Below are positions 31,053 through 39,761 of a DNA stretch of 64,000 nt, one piece after another. The position numbers were made by a program, and so were the translations under genes. Under the pieces are notes generated by a model. That model saw nothing but the letters and a program-made list of their open reading frames with translations, did no database searches and was not told the DNA's origin. How positions within the stretch are numbered: position 1 is the first letter of the stretch; each line of letters opens with the position of its first letter. Source of the stretch: Limnohabitans_A sp048020265 (GTDB lineage: Bacteria > Pseudomonadota > Gammaproteobacteria > Burkholderiales > Burkholderiaceae_C); NCBI RefSeq assembly GCF_048020265.1, contig NZ_CP171843.1:3013337-3077336 (forward strand), written 5' to 3'.

Positions 31053-31481
31053 ATGAACACACAGACCATTTGCCGATGCGTGATCGCCAGCATCCTCAGC
31101 GTCACGGCCACGTCGTGGGCGCAGACGTCGGTCAGCCTGGGCCGCGTGGATTACAAGGACAACTGCGCCAGCTGCCACGGCGCATCGGGCAAGGGCGATG
31201 GCCCGGTGCAATCGTTTCTGGTCAAGCCACCGTCCGATCTGACGCGGATTGCGCAGCGCAACGGCGGCAAGTTTCCGCAGGAGTTGATGTGGGAGGTGAT
31301 CGACGGCCGCTGGTCAGGAGACACCGGTCCGCACGGTTCGCGTGAGATGCCGGTGTGGGGCAACGAGTTCAAGGCCCGCGCCATGACCCAACCCAGCGAC
31401 TCGCCCCGCACCGCCGAATGGTCGGCGCGCAACCGCATCGTGTCTTTGCTCATGTATTTGGAGACGATTCAGCAGCCTTGA
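31053..31481 (+). CDS. Small exported c-type cytochrome
   Basis: This 142-residue protein has a signal peptide (about residues 1-23, ending TSWA) and one haem-binding CxxCH: Cys38-Cys41-His42 in NCASCHG. Met99 in REMPVWG is the likely second axial ligand. It is a class I cytochrome c acting in periplasmic electron transfer; the partner is unknown. Its last 32 bp overlap the end of the convergent MpaB-family gene. The ATG follows a GGAG-like site. Confidence 0.85.
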   Translation: MNTQTICRCVIASILSVTATSWAQTSVSLGRVDYKDNCASCHGASGKGDGPVQSFLVKPPSDLTRIAQRNGGKFPQELMWEVIDGRWSGDTGPHGSREMPVWGNEFKARAMTQPSDSPRTAEWSARNRIVSLLMYLETIQQP

Positions 31482-32430
31482 AACCTGGCGTCATGCGTTG
31501 GCGGGCACGGGCGGCCACACCCGTGTCGGCAAAGGCCCAGGCCAGCGATGCGCCCATGCCTTGCAAGGCGGTGCGCACCGCGGCTTGTTCCAGCGGGCAG
31601 CTGCGTTCGCGCCCCAGCATGTCCAGCGCCCAGTCGGGCAGCATCTGGAAAGCGGCTCGAACGATCAGACCGATCAAGGGCCGGTCCAGCGGCGCACACG
31701 GGTAGTGCTCGATCAGAGCAATCGTTTCCCGCGTGCGCTCGTCCACCCGCAGCTCCGGGCGGTAAGCCTGCAGCTGTGTCAGAGCCTGGTGCCTCGTCAG
31801 GGGCAGGTCGTGGGCGCCCAGGCGCTCGCCGATTTGCGCCATTTCGGCAAAGTACAGGTCTTGCCTGTCTGTGGCCAAGGGCTGCAGCGACAGATCCTGG
31901 TAAGCCCGCAAAAAACTGGTGGTCTCGCCCAGGTGCACCCAGCGGATCAGCTCCGGGTCGTTGGCCGCATAGGGCGTTCCGTCGGGCAGCGTGCCGCGAA
32001 TCTGCGCGTGAATGCGGTTGACCCGCTCGATGGTCTGCAAGGCGGCGGCCGTGCCGCCATAGGTGGTGGTGGCCACAAACAAGGCGGTGCGCCCCAGCCG
32101 CGCCTGCAACTGGGTGCGAAAACTGGAGTGGTCCCAAACGGCGGCCAGTGCCCGGGGGTGCAGGGCCTGCAGCATCAGCGACGACAAACCCCCGGTCATC
32201 ATGGCCACAAAGTGCGCATGCACCTGCCAGGCGGCCGAATCGGGCCCGAACAGGCCCGGGTCGCCCGCAGGCTGCAGAAAGTCCCGCGCATCCCCCGTGG
32301 CCCCGGTCATGGCCCGCACGCGCTGGCCCAGCTGGGCTTTGACGGTGGCCGAAAGCTGTTCGGTCAGCGGGCTCAGCACAGGGCAGTCCCCAAGCTTGTG
32401 GGGCGGTAAAAAACGGGCGGGGTTGAACAT
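31450..32430 (-). CDS. MpaB/DUF2236-family protein (oxygenase MpaB-type)
   Basis: This 326-residue protein has the hallmark segment of the family: FGPDSAAWQVH near residue 61, then LQALHPRALAAVWDHS, ATTTYG and the IRWVHLGETTSF block. The family includes the latex-clearing b-type haem oxygenases and MpaB, but most members, including this one, have no tested function. The conserved His in LHP and the WVH segment are candidate haem contacts. The gene converges on the cytochrome c gene and overlaps it by 32 bp. Confidence 0.75.
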   Translation of the reverse strand: MFNPARFLPPHKLGDCPVLSPLTEQLSATVKAQLGQRVRAMTGATGDARDFLQPAGDPGLFGPDSAAWQVHAHFVAMMTGGLSSLMLQALHPRALAAVWDHSSFRTQLQARLGRTALFVATTTYGGTAAALQTIERVNRIHAQIRGTLPDGTPYAANDPELIRWVHLGETTSFLRAYQDLSLQPLATDRQDLYFAEMAQIGERLGAHDLPLTRHQALTQLQAYRPELRVDERTRETIALIEHYPCAPLDRPLIGLIVRAAFQMLPDWALDMLGRERSCPLEQAAVRTALQGMGASLAWAFADTGVAARARQRMTPGFKAAESSPNT

Positions 32431-32616
32431 GGGTGGGTAATGAAAGACAAGCCGCAGTTTGGGTCAGGCCCGTCCCGGATGCAGGGGGGGTGGCAATGGC
32501 CGTGAAATGCCTCGGGTTTTTCGGCAATACCCCGGCATACTGTGGGTCTATTCGCGGGCCAAGGCGCCTGCCTTGTGGGCCATGACCGAACATGCGTGAC
32601 TAATTTGGAGACTCCT

Positions 32617-33234
32617 ATGGCCTGGCTGGACTTTTTGAAAAACGGCAACGAACTGAGTGAATTGCTGATCGAGGGCAACAACCCCTACGGTGCGCAACTG
32701 CTCAAGCAAGCCGATGTGGACCAGATGCGTGACCACATTCGGCCTGGCGAACGTGTGCTGGGCTATGTGCTGGGCCGCGTGGTGTTGGCCGGTCGCGGTC
32801 TGTGGTTGTTGACCGATCAGAACCTGCTGATTTCAGAAAACGACAGCGGCAACTTGGTGCACCACTTCGCCTTGAAAGACATCACCCAGGCCGAGTGCCT
32901 GAAAGGCAAATACGGCTACACCTTGCGCGTGACCGCCGCAGGCCAGCAACGCAGCGTGTACGGCGCGTCAAGCCACCTGGCGGCGGTGTTTTACCGGGCG
33001 CTGGGCCAAAAAGCGCCTTGCAGCCCGGTCTACAAACCCACCGCGCTGGACGCCGACGATGTGGCCGAGGTGGTTCACCACTTCTCGGACGCTGCATTGC
33101 GCTTGCAACCTGTGGCCTTGGTCAACGCCGATGCCCGCGCCCTGATCGCGCAACTGGCGCAAGACGCAGCGGACCAGGGTTGGCTGCAGGCCAGCGAAGC
33201 GGGCCAAGTGCGCGTGGCCGAAGCCGCGCACTGA
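32617..33234 (+). CDS. PH-domain-like protein of unknown function
   Basis: This 205-residue cytoplasmic protein has no signal peptide or membrane segment. Residues ~45-120 (GERVLGYVLGRVV, GRGLWLLTDQNLLI, LKDITQAECLKGKYGYTLRV) look like a bacterial pleckstrin-homology or GRAM-like beta fold. A helical C-terminal half follows (ADARALIAQLAQDAADQGWL). I do not recognise a characterised homologue. The ATG at 32617 follows TTTGGAG; an upstream in-frame start at 32542 lacks support. Confidence 0.65.
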   Translation: MAWLDFLKNGNELSELLIEGNNPYGAQLLKQADVDQMRDHIRPGERVLGYVLGRVVLAGRGLWLLTDQNLLISENDSGNLVHHFALKDITQAECLKGKYGYTLRVTAAGQQRSVYGASSHLAAVFYRALGQKAPCSPVYKPTALDADDVAEVVHHFSDAALRLQPVALVNADARALIAQLAQDAADQGWLQASEAGQVRVAEAAH

Positions 33235-33281
33235 CCTTCAAGCTCTTTTTTGTGGCAACTCAGCCCCGTGAGCGAAGGCTC

Positions 33282-33863
33282 TCAGGGCTTGCTGGCTTCG
33301 ATCCGTTTCAGGTCGAAGCCCAGCTTCTCCAGCTTGCCCAGGAGCGCCTGGTAAGTGGCCGCAGGCATTTGCGGCGTGCGCGACAAAATCCACAGGTACT
33401 CGCGCTGGGGCTCACTCACCACCACCCATTGGTAGTCTGGGTCCAGGTCGATGATCCAGTAATCCCCCCACACCAGCGGAATGAACGACAACCACTCGGG
33501 TGCAAATCGCACCTTGAGCTGGGGTGAGGTCGGCCCCCCGATTTGCCGGGCCGCGCCCAGGGCCTCGCTCCATTCGCCCTTGTCGGTTTTGCAGCGGTTG
33601 AGCACCTGCACCTGGCCATTGGCTTGCAGCGTGTAAGTGGCCTGCGTGTTGCTGGCACATTTCTTCTGGAACCAGTTGGGGTACTTGGCGATCTCGTGCC
33701 AAGTGCCCATGTAGCGCGGTAAATCGACCGAGGGCACTGTTTGCAGTGGTGCCAGTTCGGCCTGCGCCGCCCCCATCGCCGCCGTCCAGACCAACAGGCC
33801 CGTGGCGATGCATTGTTTGGTGGTCTTCAGCAGGCGGTGAGACTTTGTCGTGAAAAGGGTCAT
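33282..33863 (-). CDS. Lipocalin family protein (Blc-like)
   Basis: This 193-residue protein has a signal region (to about AAQAELAPL) and then the lipocalin GxW motif in YMGTWHEIAKYPNWFQKKC, followed by NRCKTDKGEW and the structurally conserved C-terminal LSRTP. Bacterial lipocalins of this group bind fatty acids or lysophospholipids in the envelope. Unlike E. coli Blc no lipobox cysteine is evident at the cleavage site, so it may be a soluble periplasmic form. The start at 33863 fits the signal peptide. Confidence 0.85.
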   Translation of the reverse strand: MTLFTTKSHRLLKTTKQCIATGLLVWTAAMGAAQAELAPLQTVPSVDLPRYMGTWHEIAKYPNWFQKKCASNTQATYTLQANGQVQVLNRCKTDKGEWSEALGAARQIGGPTSPQLKVRFAPEWLSFIPLVWGDYWIIDLDPDYQWVVVSEPQREYLWILSRTPQMPAATYQALLGKLEKLGFDLKRIEASKP

Positions 33864-33933
33864 GGTGTCTGGGTCTCCAACAAGGGGGGTTACCTGGCCG
33901 AGCTTGGCACACGCCCGCAAGCTCATCCGTTGT

Positions 33934-34728
33934 TTACACCACGATCGGATTCAGCGCCCCGTCCATGCTCATGCAAATGCCGGTGATGTAGCTGGCTTTG
34001 GACGAGGCCAGAAACACCACAGCGTTGGCGATCTCTTCGGGCTCGGCCATGCGCCCCAGTGGAATTTTGGCCACGGCTTGCGCCATGGCTTCTTCGGTGT
34101 CGATGCCCTTCAGGCGCGCATCGGCGGCCATGCCTTCTTGCAAGCGGCCCGTCAAGGTCAGGCCGGGGTTCACTGCATTCACGCGGATACCTTGCGGCCC
34201 ATAAGCGGCCGCCATGCCGGCGCTCACCAGCATCAAGGCCGCGTTGGCTGCGCCGCCAGGCAGGTGGATCGGGCTGGCCACTTTGCCGCCGTTGCCCACC
34301 ACGTTCACCACCGTGCCGTGGCCACGCTGGGCCATGCGCTGGATGGTGGGCGTGAGCATGTGGATGGTGGTGAAGTATTTGGCTTGCATGGCATCGGCAA
34401 AAGCTTCGGGCGTCAGCTCGGGTGCGGGTGTGCGCTTGGCTGCACCCGCCGAGTTGACCAAAACATCGACCGGGCCTAATGCGGCTTCTGCCGAGTTCAG
34501 CGCCGTCAGGGCCTCGCCTGCATCGCGCAAATTGGCTGACACGGTGTGGATGCGGTCTGCGGCAAAACTGGCCTGCAGTTTTTGCAGCGCATTTTTCAAA
34601 TTGGCCGTGTCACGCGAGACCAGCGTGACCTTGGCCCCTTCCTCCAAAAAAGCCTGGGCGCAGGCCAGGCCGATGCCTTTGCTGCCGCCGGTGATCAAAA
34701 CATGCTTGTCGCTTAAGTGCAGGTTCAT
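33934..34728 (-). CDS. Short-chain dehydrogenase-family protein lacking the YxxxK motif
   Basis: This 264-residue protein has the SDR cofactor motif TGGSKGIG at residues 13-20 and the NSAG stretch. Where the catalytic Tyr-x-x-x-Lys should be, the sequence reads LPGGAANAALML, so the Tyr position is Gly and the Lys position is Asn; the upstream Ser may survive in KVASPIH. The expected VNAVNPG follows. It may have lost classical dehydrogenase chemistry or use another residue. It is divergent from the isocitrate-lyase-family gene, 71 bp apart. The start at 34728 is family-consistent. Confidence 0.85.
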   Translation of the reverse strand: MNLHLSDKHVLITGGSKGIGLACAQAFLEEGAKVTLVSRDTANLKNALQKLQASFAADRIHTVSANLRDAGEALTALNSAEAALGPVDVLVNSAGAAKRTPAPELTPEAFADAMQAKYFTTIHMLTPTIQRMAQRGHGTVVNVVGNGGKVASPIHLPGGAANAALMLVSAGMAAAYGPQGIRVNAVNPGLTLTGRLQEGMAADARLKGIDTEEAMAQAVAKIPLGRMAEPEEIANAVVFLASSKASYITGICMSMDGALNPIVV

Positions 34729-34799
34729 GGGTGTCTCTTCTGGTGAAATGAAAAATTCGTGACTTGCCGATTTAATCATTCTTGCACCCACTTTGCCTC

Positions 34800-35672
34800 A
34801 TGAACTCCAAAACCTCTGCGCTGCGTGCGCGTTTGAACCAACCCGGCCTGGTGGTCGCTCCTGGTGTGTTCGACATGGTGTCGCTGCGCCTGGCCGACAG
34901 CTTTGGCTTTGACGCGCTGTACATGACCGGCTACGGCACCGTGGCCTCGCACATGGGCCTGCCCGATGCGGGCCTGGCCACCTACAGCGACATGGTTGGC
35001 CGCGTCACCGCCATGGCCGGCATGGCCCGCACGCCCCTGATTGCCGACGCCGACACCGGCTACGGCGGCTTGCTCAACATGCGCCACACCATCCGCGGCT
35101 ACGAGGCGGCGGGCGCTTGCGCCATCCAGCTCGAAGACCAGGAGTTCCCCAAAAAGTGCGGCCATACGCCGGGCCGCCGCGTGATCCTCATGGCCGACAT
35201 GGTGCGCAAGATCCAGGTGGCGGTGGATTCGCGCGAATCCAAAGACTTCTTGATCATCGCCCGCACCGACGCCCGCACCACGCTGGGCCTGGACGAAGCG
35301 CTGCGCCGGGCCGAGGCCTATGCCAAAGCCGGTGCCGACATCCTGTTTGTCGAATCGCCCGAGTCCGAAGAAGAAATGCGCCGCATTGGCCAGAGCTTTG
35401 ACGTGCCGCTGGTGGCCAATATGGTCGAGAAAGGCCGCACCCCGGTGTTGACCCGCCCCGAGCTGGAAGCTCTGGGCTACAAGATCGCCATCTTTCCCGT
35501 CACCGCCTTGCTGGCCAGCGTGCAGGCCATGACACAGGTGTACCAGCAGTTCAAGGACACGGGCTCATCGGCCAAGGGCAGCACGCCTTTGTACGACTTC
35601 GCCGATCTGACAAAGCTCATGGGCTTTGAAGACGTCTGGGCCTTTGAAAAGCGTTACGCCGAAACCGATTGA
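34800..35672 (+). CDS. Isocitrate lyase/PEP mutase family enzyme
   Basis: This 290-residue TIM-barrel enzyme carries the signature KKCGH at residues 118-122, with the active-site loop Cys120, and the metal-binding DADTGYG at 83-89 and QLEDQ at 110-114. Family members cleave or form C-C or P-C bonds of 2-hydroxy or oxo acids (methylisocitrate lyase, oxaloacetate decarboxylase, others). Methylisocitrate-lyase-like or oxaloacetate-decarboxylase-like activity is most likely, but substrate is unknown. It is followed 29 bp later by a TctC gene, suggesting an imported carboxylate substrate. Confidence 0.85.
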   Translation: MNSKTSALRARLNQPGLVVAPGVFDMVSLRLADSFGFDALYMTGYGTVASHMGLPDAGLATYSDMVGRVTAMAGMARTPLIADADTGYGGLLNMRHTIRGYEAAGACAIQLEDQEFPKKCGHTPGRRVILMADMVRKIQVAVDSRESKDFLIIARTDARTTLGLDEALRRAEAYAKAGADILFVESPESEEEMRRIGQSFDVPLVANMVEKGRTPVLTRPELEALGYKIAIFPVTALLASVQAMTQVYQQFKDTGSSAKGSTPLYDFADLTKLMGFEDVWAFEKRYAETD

Positions 35673-35701
35673 TTCCCCCCTGAAACCCCTTGGAGACAAC
35701 G

Positions 35702-36721
35702 ATGAAAAAGAACAGCACAACACCCCGCCGCCAATGGCTCAAAGCCGCACTGAGCACGGGCTTGATGGCCGCAGCCTGCACTGGCTTGGCCCTGAGCGCC
35801 AGCACGGCCGCAGCGCAAGCGGCCTACCCCGCCAAGCCGATTCGCTTGGTGGTGCCTTTTGCTACCGGCGGCGTGACCGACACCAGTGGCCGACTGATTG
35901 CCGAGCAATTGTCCAAACGGCTGGGCCAACAGGTGATCGTGGACAACAAACCCGGGGCGTCGGGCAACATCGGCACGCAAATGGTGGCTACGGCCGAACC
36001 CGATGGCTACACCTTGCTCTTGGGTTTTGATGGCACCCTGGTCATCAACCCCCATGTGTTCCCCAAAGTGGGTTTTGACACGGCCAAAGATTTTGCCCCG
36101 ATCGGCAAGATAGGCGATGCCATTTTGATTTTGGTGTCGCACCCGGGCGTGCCGGCCAAGACGCTCAAAGATGTGATCGCCTTGTCCAAAACCCAATCCG
36201 GTGGCTTGTCGTACGGCACCTCCGGCACGGGCGGCACGCCGCACATCGCGGGTGAGTTGCTCAAGCAGCGCACGGGCGCCAACTTGACCCACATCCCGTA
36301 CAAAGGCGGTGGCCAGGCCATGATCGATGTGATGGGCGGCACCATCCCGCTGGTGTACACCGCCGTGGCGGGGGCGATTCAGCACGTCAAGTCGGGCAAG
36401 CTGCATGCCGTGGCCGTCTCCAGCGCACAGCGTGCGCCGTCCATGCCCGATGTACCCACCTTCATCGAAGGCGGCGTGCCCGACTTCGATATCAACTCCT
36501 GGGTGGGTTTGCTGGCCCCGGCCAAAACGCCTCGGGCGATTGTGGACAAACTCAACACCGAACTGAACGCGGTGCTGAACGACCCGGTGGTGCGCGAGCG
36601 CCTGAATACGCTGGGCATCACTGCCAGCCCGGGTGGCCCAGAGAAATTCGGCCGCGATATGGCGCGTGACCTGTCGCGTTATGCGGCCGTGGTCAAGGCG
36701 GCCAACATCAAGGTGGAGTGA
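35702..36721 (+). CDS. TctC/Bug-family periplasmic substrate-binding protein
   Basis: This 339-residue protein has a twin-arginine-like signal (RRQWLKAALSTGLMAAA) and then IRLVVPFATGG and VDNKPGASGNIG, typical of Bug receptors. It should bind a carboxylate in the periplasm. It is the second gene of a likely operon with the isocitrate-lyase-family gene, and ends one base before the convergent GntR gene. ATG at 35702 follows GGAG. Confidence 0.87.
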   Translation: MKKNSTTPRRQWLKAALSTGLMAAACTGLALSASTAAAQAAYPAKPIRLVVPFATGGVTDTSGRLIAEQLSKRLGQQVIVDNKPGASGNIGTQMVATAEPDGYTLLLGFDGTLVINPHVFPKVGFDTAKDFAPIGKIGDAILILVSHPGVPAKTLKDVIALSKTQSGGLSYGTSGTGGTPHIAGELLKQRTGANLTHIPYKGGGQAMIDVMGGTIPLVYTAVAGAIQHVKSGKLHAVAVSSAQRAPSMPDVPTFIEGGVPDFDINSWVGLLAPAKTPRAIVDKLNTELNAVLNDPVVRERLNTLGITASPGGPEKFGRDMARDLSRYAAVVKAANIKVE

Positions 36722-36722
36722 T

Positions 36723-37529
36723 TCAAGCCCGCAGCCCTTTGACCAGGGGCTGCGCCAGTCGCTCGCCCTCTTGCACCCAGAAGGCAGGGTCTGCCCTGCG
36801 GATGCGGGTAATGGCATTGCCCATGTGCGTCGCAGCAGCTTGCCTGGCCGCAGCAGCGTCACCGGCTTTGACAGCTTGCAAGATGGCCTGGTGTTCGGTT
36901 TGCACTTCGGCTGCAAAGTCCATCCGCCGCGCTTCGTTGGCCCGGGTCACTTGTGTGGCCCCGTGTAAAAACTGGCCTAGGTACTCCAGTGTCTGAATCA
37001 GGAATGGGTTGCACGTGGCGTCGGCAATGGCCCGGTGAAAGTTCACGTCTTCGGCCACGCCATCGCCGCCCGACTGCACGGCTGCATCAAGGGCCTGAAC
37101 GGCTTGCTCGATCTTGCGAAGATCGCGTGCGTTACGCCGTTCGGCCGCCAAAGCCGCCACTTCGGCTTCGAGTGCGCGGCGCACCTCCACCATCTGGATC
37201 ACGGCCTCTTGCGAGGCGGCATGCCGCGCCTCGAAGTTGAGCGGCGCGAAGGGCAGCTGCGGATTCACAAACACCCCGCTGCCTTGGCGCGAATCGACCA
37301 GGCCCAAAGACTTGAGTCTGGACACGGCCTCGCGCACCACGGTGCGGCTCACTTCAAACTGCTCGACCAGGCGCGCCTCGGTGGGCAGTTTGTCGCCGGG
37401 CAAAAGGCGGCCTTGTTTGATTTCGTTGGCCAGTTGCTCGGCCACCTGGTCAGACAGGCGAGCGCCGCTGGACACGGGGGTGAAATGCTGGATCATGAAG
37501 TTGTCATACAAAAGACGGACCTTGAGCAT
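36723..37529 (-). CDS. GntR-family regulator, FadR/FCD type
   Basis: This 268-residue protein has an N-terminal winged helix (residues ~22-90: LSDQVAEQLANEIKQGRLLPG, then LVEQFEVSRTVVREAVSRL) and an FCD effector domain (MVEVRRALEAEVAALA, EDVNFHRAIADATCN, EHQAILQAVKAGDAA) with the usual metal-binding histidines. Such regulators often respond to organic acids and repress catabolic genes. Either ATG, 37529 or 37496, could be used. It converges on the TctC gene and diverges from the MhpA-like gene, so both sides are candidate targets. Confidence 0.88.
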   Translation of the reverse strand: MLKVRLLYDNFMIQHFTPVSSGARLSDQVAEQLANEIKQGRLLPGDKLPTEARLVEQFEVSRTVVREAVSRLKSLGLVDSRQGSGVFVNPQLPFAPLNFEARHAASQEAVIQMVEVRRALEAEVAALAAERRNARDLRKIEQAVQALDAAVQSGGDGVAEDVNFHRAIADATCNPFLIQTLEYLGQFLHGATQVTRANEARRMDFAAEVQTEHQAILQAVKAGDAAAARQAAATHMGNAITRIRRADPAFWVQEGERLAQPLVKGLRA

Positions 37530-37609
37530 AGCCTGACTGCGGTTTTCACGCTGTCAAGCTGGTTCGTTGTTGCATGAAAAACAAAAATTCCTGCAAGTTT
37601 AAAATTACG

Positions 37610-37645
37610 AATAGGTAAATCAATTTATCTATAGTAAATTACTGT
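37610..37645. promoter_or_regulatory. AT-rich divergent control region with short palindromes
   Basis: Between the GntR gene and the FAD monooxygenase gene there is an AT-rich stretch that contrasts with the GC-rich genes. It holds TAAAT-CA-ATTTA and the odd palindrome GTAA-A-TTAC. These are plausible operators for the adjacent GntR protein. The whole spacer 37530-37688 has no gene. Confidence 0.4.
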
Positions 37646-37688
37646 TTGTCGCACCGAAAGGTGTTCACCTCATGGCCGGAGACCACGC

Positions 37689-39377
37689 ATGGGCGCTTAC
37701 ATCAACCCGATCTATCCCTACAAGTCGCCTGCCGACTTGATGTCCACACCGCCGCAGCGCAAACCGCTGATCGTCATTGGCGCAGGGCCAGTGGGCCTGG
37801 CAGCGGCCATCGATGCCCGATTGCAGGGGCTCGAAGTGCTGGTGCTGGACGACGACAAAACCGTCTCGGTCGGCTCGCGGGCCGTCTGCTACGCCAAGCG
37901 CTCGCTCGAAATCCTGGACCGCCTGGGCATTGCCGATCAGGCCTGCAACATGGGAGTGAGCTGGAACATCGGTCGCACCTTTTTGGAAGAAGACGAGGTC
38001 TACCAGTTCAACCTGGTGCCCGACGCGGGCCACAAGCGCCCCGGCATGATCAACCTGCAGCAATACCACGTGGAGGAAATGCTGATCGCCCGCGCCTTGG
38101 AGCTGGGCGCGGACATCCGTTGGCAGCACAAGGTCACCGCCGTCACCCGCCACGACGACCATGCCTCGCTCACGGTGGAAACGCCCGACGGCACGTTTGA
38201 CATCGAGGCCGACTGGTTGGTGGTGGCCGACGGCGCACGCAGTCCCATTCGCCGCCACCTGGGGCTGGACATCGAAGGCCGCGTGTTCCAGGACCGCTTT
38301 TTGATCGCCGATGTGATCATGAAGGCCGACTACCCCGCCGAGCGCTGGTTCTGGTTCGATCCGCCCTTTCACCCCAACCAGAGCGTGCTGCTGCACAAGC
38401 AGAGCAACAACGTCTGGCGCATCGACTTCCAGCTCGGCTGGGATGCCGACCCCGAAGAAGAGAAGAAGCCCGAAAAAGTCATCCCGCGCCTGCAGGCCAT
38501 GCTGGGCGATGATCGGCCGTTTGAGCTGGAGTGGGTCAGCATCTACACCTTCCAGTGCCGCCGCATGACCGATTTTCGCCATGGGCGCGTGCTGTTTGTG
38601 GGCGACGCGGCGCACCAGGTCTCGCCGTTTGGCGCACGTGGCGCCAACTCGGGCTTTCAGGATGCAGACGATTTGATGTGGAAACTGGGCCTGGTAATCA
38701 AAGGCCAAGCCAGCGAGAAACTGCTCGACACCTACGCGCACGACCGCCAGTTTGCGGCCGACGAAAACATCATGAACTCGACCCGCTCGACCGACTTCAT
38801 CACGCCCAAGAGCCGCACCAGCAAAACCTTCCGCAACCAGGTGCTGGCGCTGGCCAAGCACTACCCGTTTGCGCGCAAGCTGGTCAACTCGGGCCGCTTG
38901 TCCATGCCGTCTTTCCTGACCGAATCGGTGCTCAACACGCCCGACACCGACGCCTTTGAAGGCCAGATGGTGCCCGGCGCACCGATGGACGACGCGCCCG
39001 TGCAAGTAGATGGACAAGACGCCTGGCTGCTCGACCAGGTGGGCAAAGGTTTTCAGGTCTTGTTGTTTGTTGACGCAGCGCCTTCGCCCGAAGTGCTGGT
39101 GCACCTCGCATCCTGTGGCAGCGCGCCCCTGCGCGCGCATGCCCAGCCCGTCCAAGCGACGCCCCTCATCGTCGCAACCACCCCCCTGAACATCCCCGGC
39201 GTCAAAGTGATCGTCGACACCCAAGGCCTGGTGGCCAAACGCTACGACGCACGACCCGGCACCACCTACCTGCTGCGCCCGGATCAGCATGTGGTGGCCC
39301 GCTGGCGCACGCTGGACACCCACGCCGTGCAGGCCGCACTGGCCGGCGCCCTCGGAAGCCAGATCGGCCAAGCCTGA
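37689..39377 (+). CDS. FAD-dependent aromatic hydroxylase, MhpA/PheA-like
   Basis: This 562-residue flavoprotein has the FAD dinucleotide motif VIGAGPVGLAAA at residues 29-40, the DG motif VVADGARSPIR, and the second FAD motif VLFVGDAAHQVSPFGARG. These mark class A flavoprotein monooxygenases such as 3-(3-hydroxyphenyl)propionate hydroxylase. It should hydroxylate an aromatic acid using NAD(P)H and oxygen. The C-terminal thioredoxin-like tail typical of this class is present from about residue 430. A DUF2783 gene follows 18 bp later and is likely in the same operon. Confidence 0.87.
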   Translation: MGAYINPIYPYKSPADLMSTPPQRKPLIVIGAGPVGLAAAIDARLQGLEVLVLDDDKTVSVGSRAVCYAKRSLEILDRLGIADQACNMGVSWNIGRTFLEEDEVYQFNLVPDAGHKRPGMINLQQYHVEEMLIARALELGADIRWQHKVTAVTRHDDHASLTVETPDGTFDIEADWLVVADGARSPIRRHLGLDIEGRVFQDRFLIADVIMKADYPAERWFWFDPPFHPNQSVLLHKQSNNVWRIDFQLGWDADPEEEKKPEKVIPRLQAMLGDDRPFELEWVSIYTFQCRRMTDFRHGRVLFVGDAAHQVSPFGARGANSGFQDADDLMWKLGLVIKGQASEKLLDTYAHDRQFAADENIMNSTRSTDFITPKSRTSKTFRNQVLALAKHYPFARKLVNSGRLSMPSFLTESVLNTPDTDAFEGQMVPGAPMDDAPVQVDGQDAWLLDQVGKGFQVLLFVDAAPSPEVLVHLASCGSAPLRAHAQPVQATPLIVATTPLNIPGVKVIVDTQGLVAKRYDARPGTTYLLRPDQHVVARWRTLDTHAVQAALAGALGSQIGQA

Positions 39378-39395
39378 ACCGCAACAAGGACTGAC

Positions 39396-39638
39396 ATGAA
39401 CACCCACATGACCAACGCCCTGAAAACAGACCCCAACTTCCACGAAACAGGCCGTCGCTTCTTCCGCGACTTTTCACCCGGCGACGAGTTCTATGAACAC
39501 CTGATCGAAGCCCACAACGGCCTGAGCGACGAACAAAGCGAAGCCCTCAATGCCCGCCTGATCTTGCTGCTGGCCAATCACATTGGGGATTTGAAGGTGC
39601 TGCGCGAGGCGCTGGACAAGGCGCGCAAAAGCGCTTGA
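39396..39638 (+). CDS. DUF2783-family small protein
   Basis: This 80-residue acidic, helical protein matches what is known of DUF2783: an N-terminal DPNF-like segment, FSPGDEFYEHLIEAHNGLSD and LLANHIGDLKVLREAL. The family is found next to FAD-dependent aromatic hydroxylases, which is the case here. No function is established; a role as a small partner of the monooxygenase is inference from adjacency. Confidence 0.7.
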   Translation: MNTHMTNALKTDPNFHETGRRFFRDFSPGDEFYEHLIEAHNGLSDEQSEALNARLILLLANHIGDLKVLREALDKARKSA

Positions 39639-39761
39639 GTAAGGTGCATGCTGACTGATTAGCCGTGGTGACGATCAGTCACGCAAACCTCTCTTTCGGT
39701 CAGCCCAGCTGCCCACAAGGGGTGTACACCCGTGCAAGCTGGGTGCGACAGATGGGTGCCG

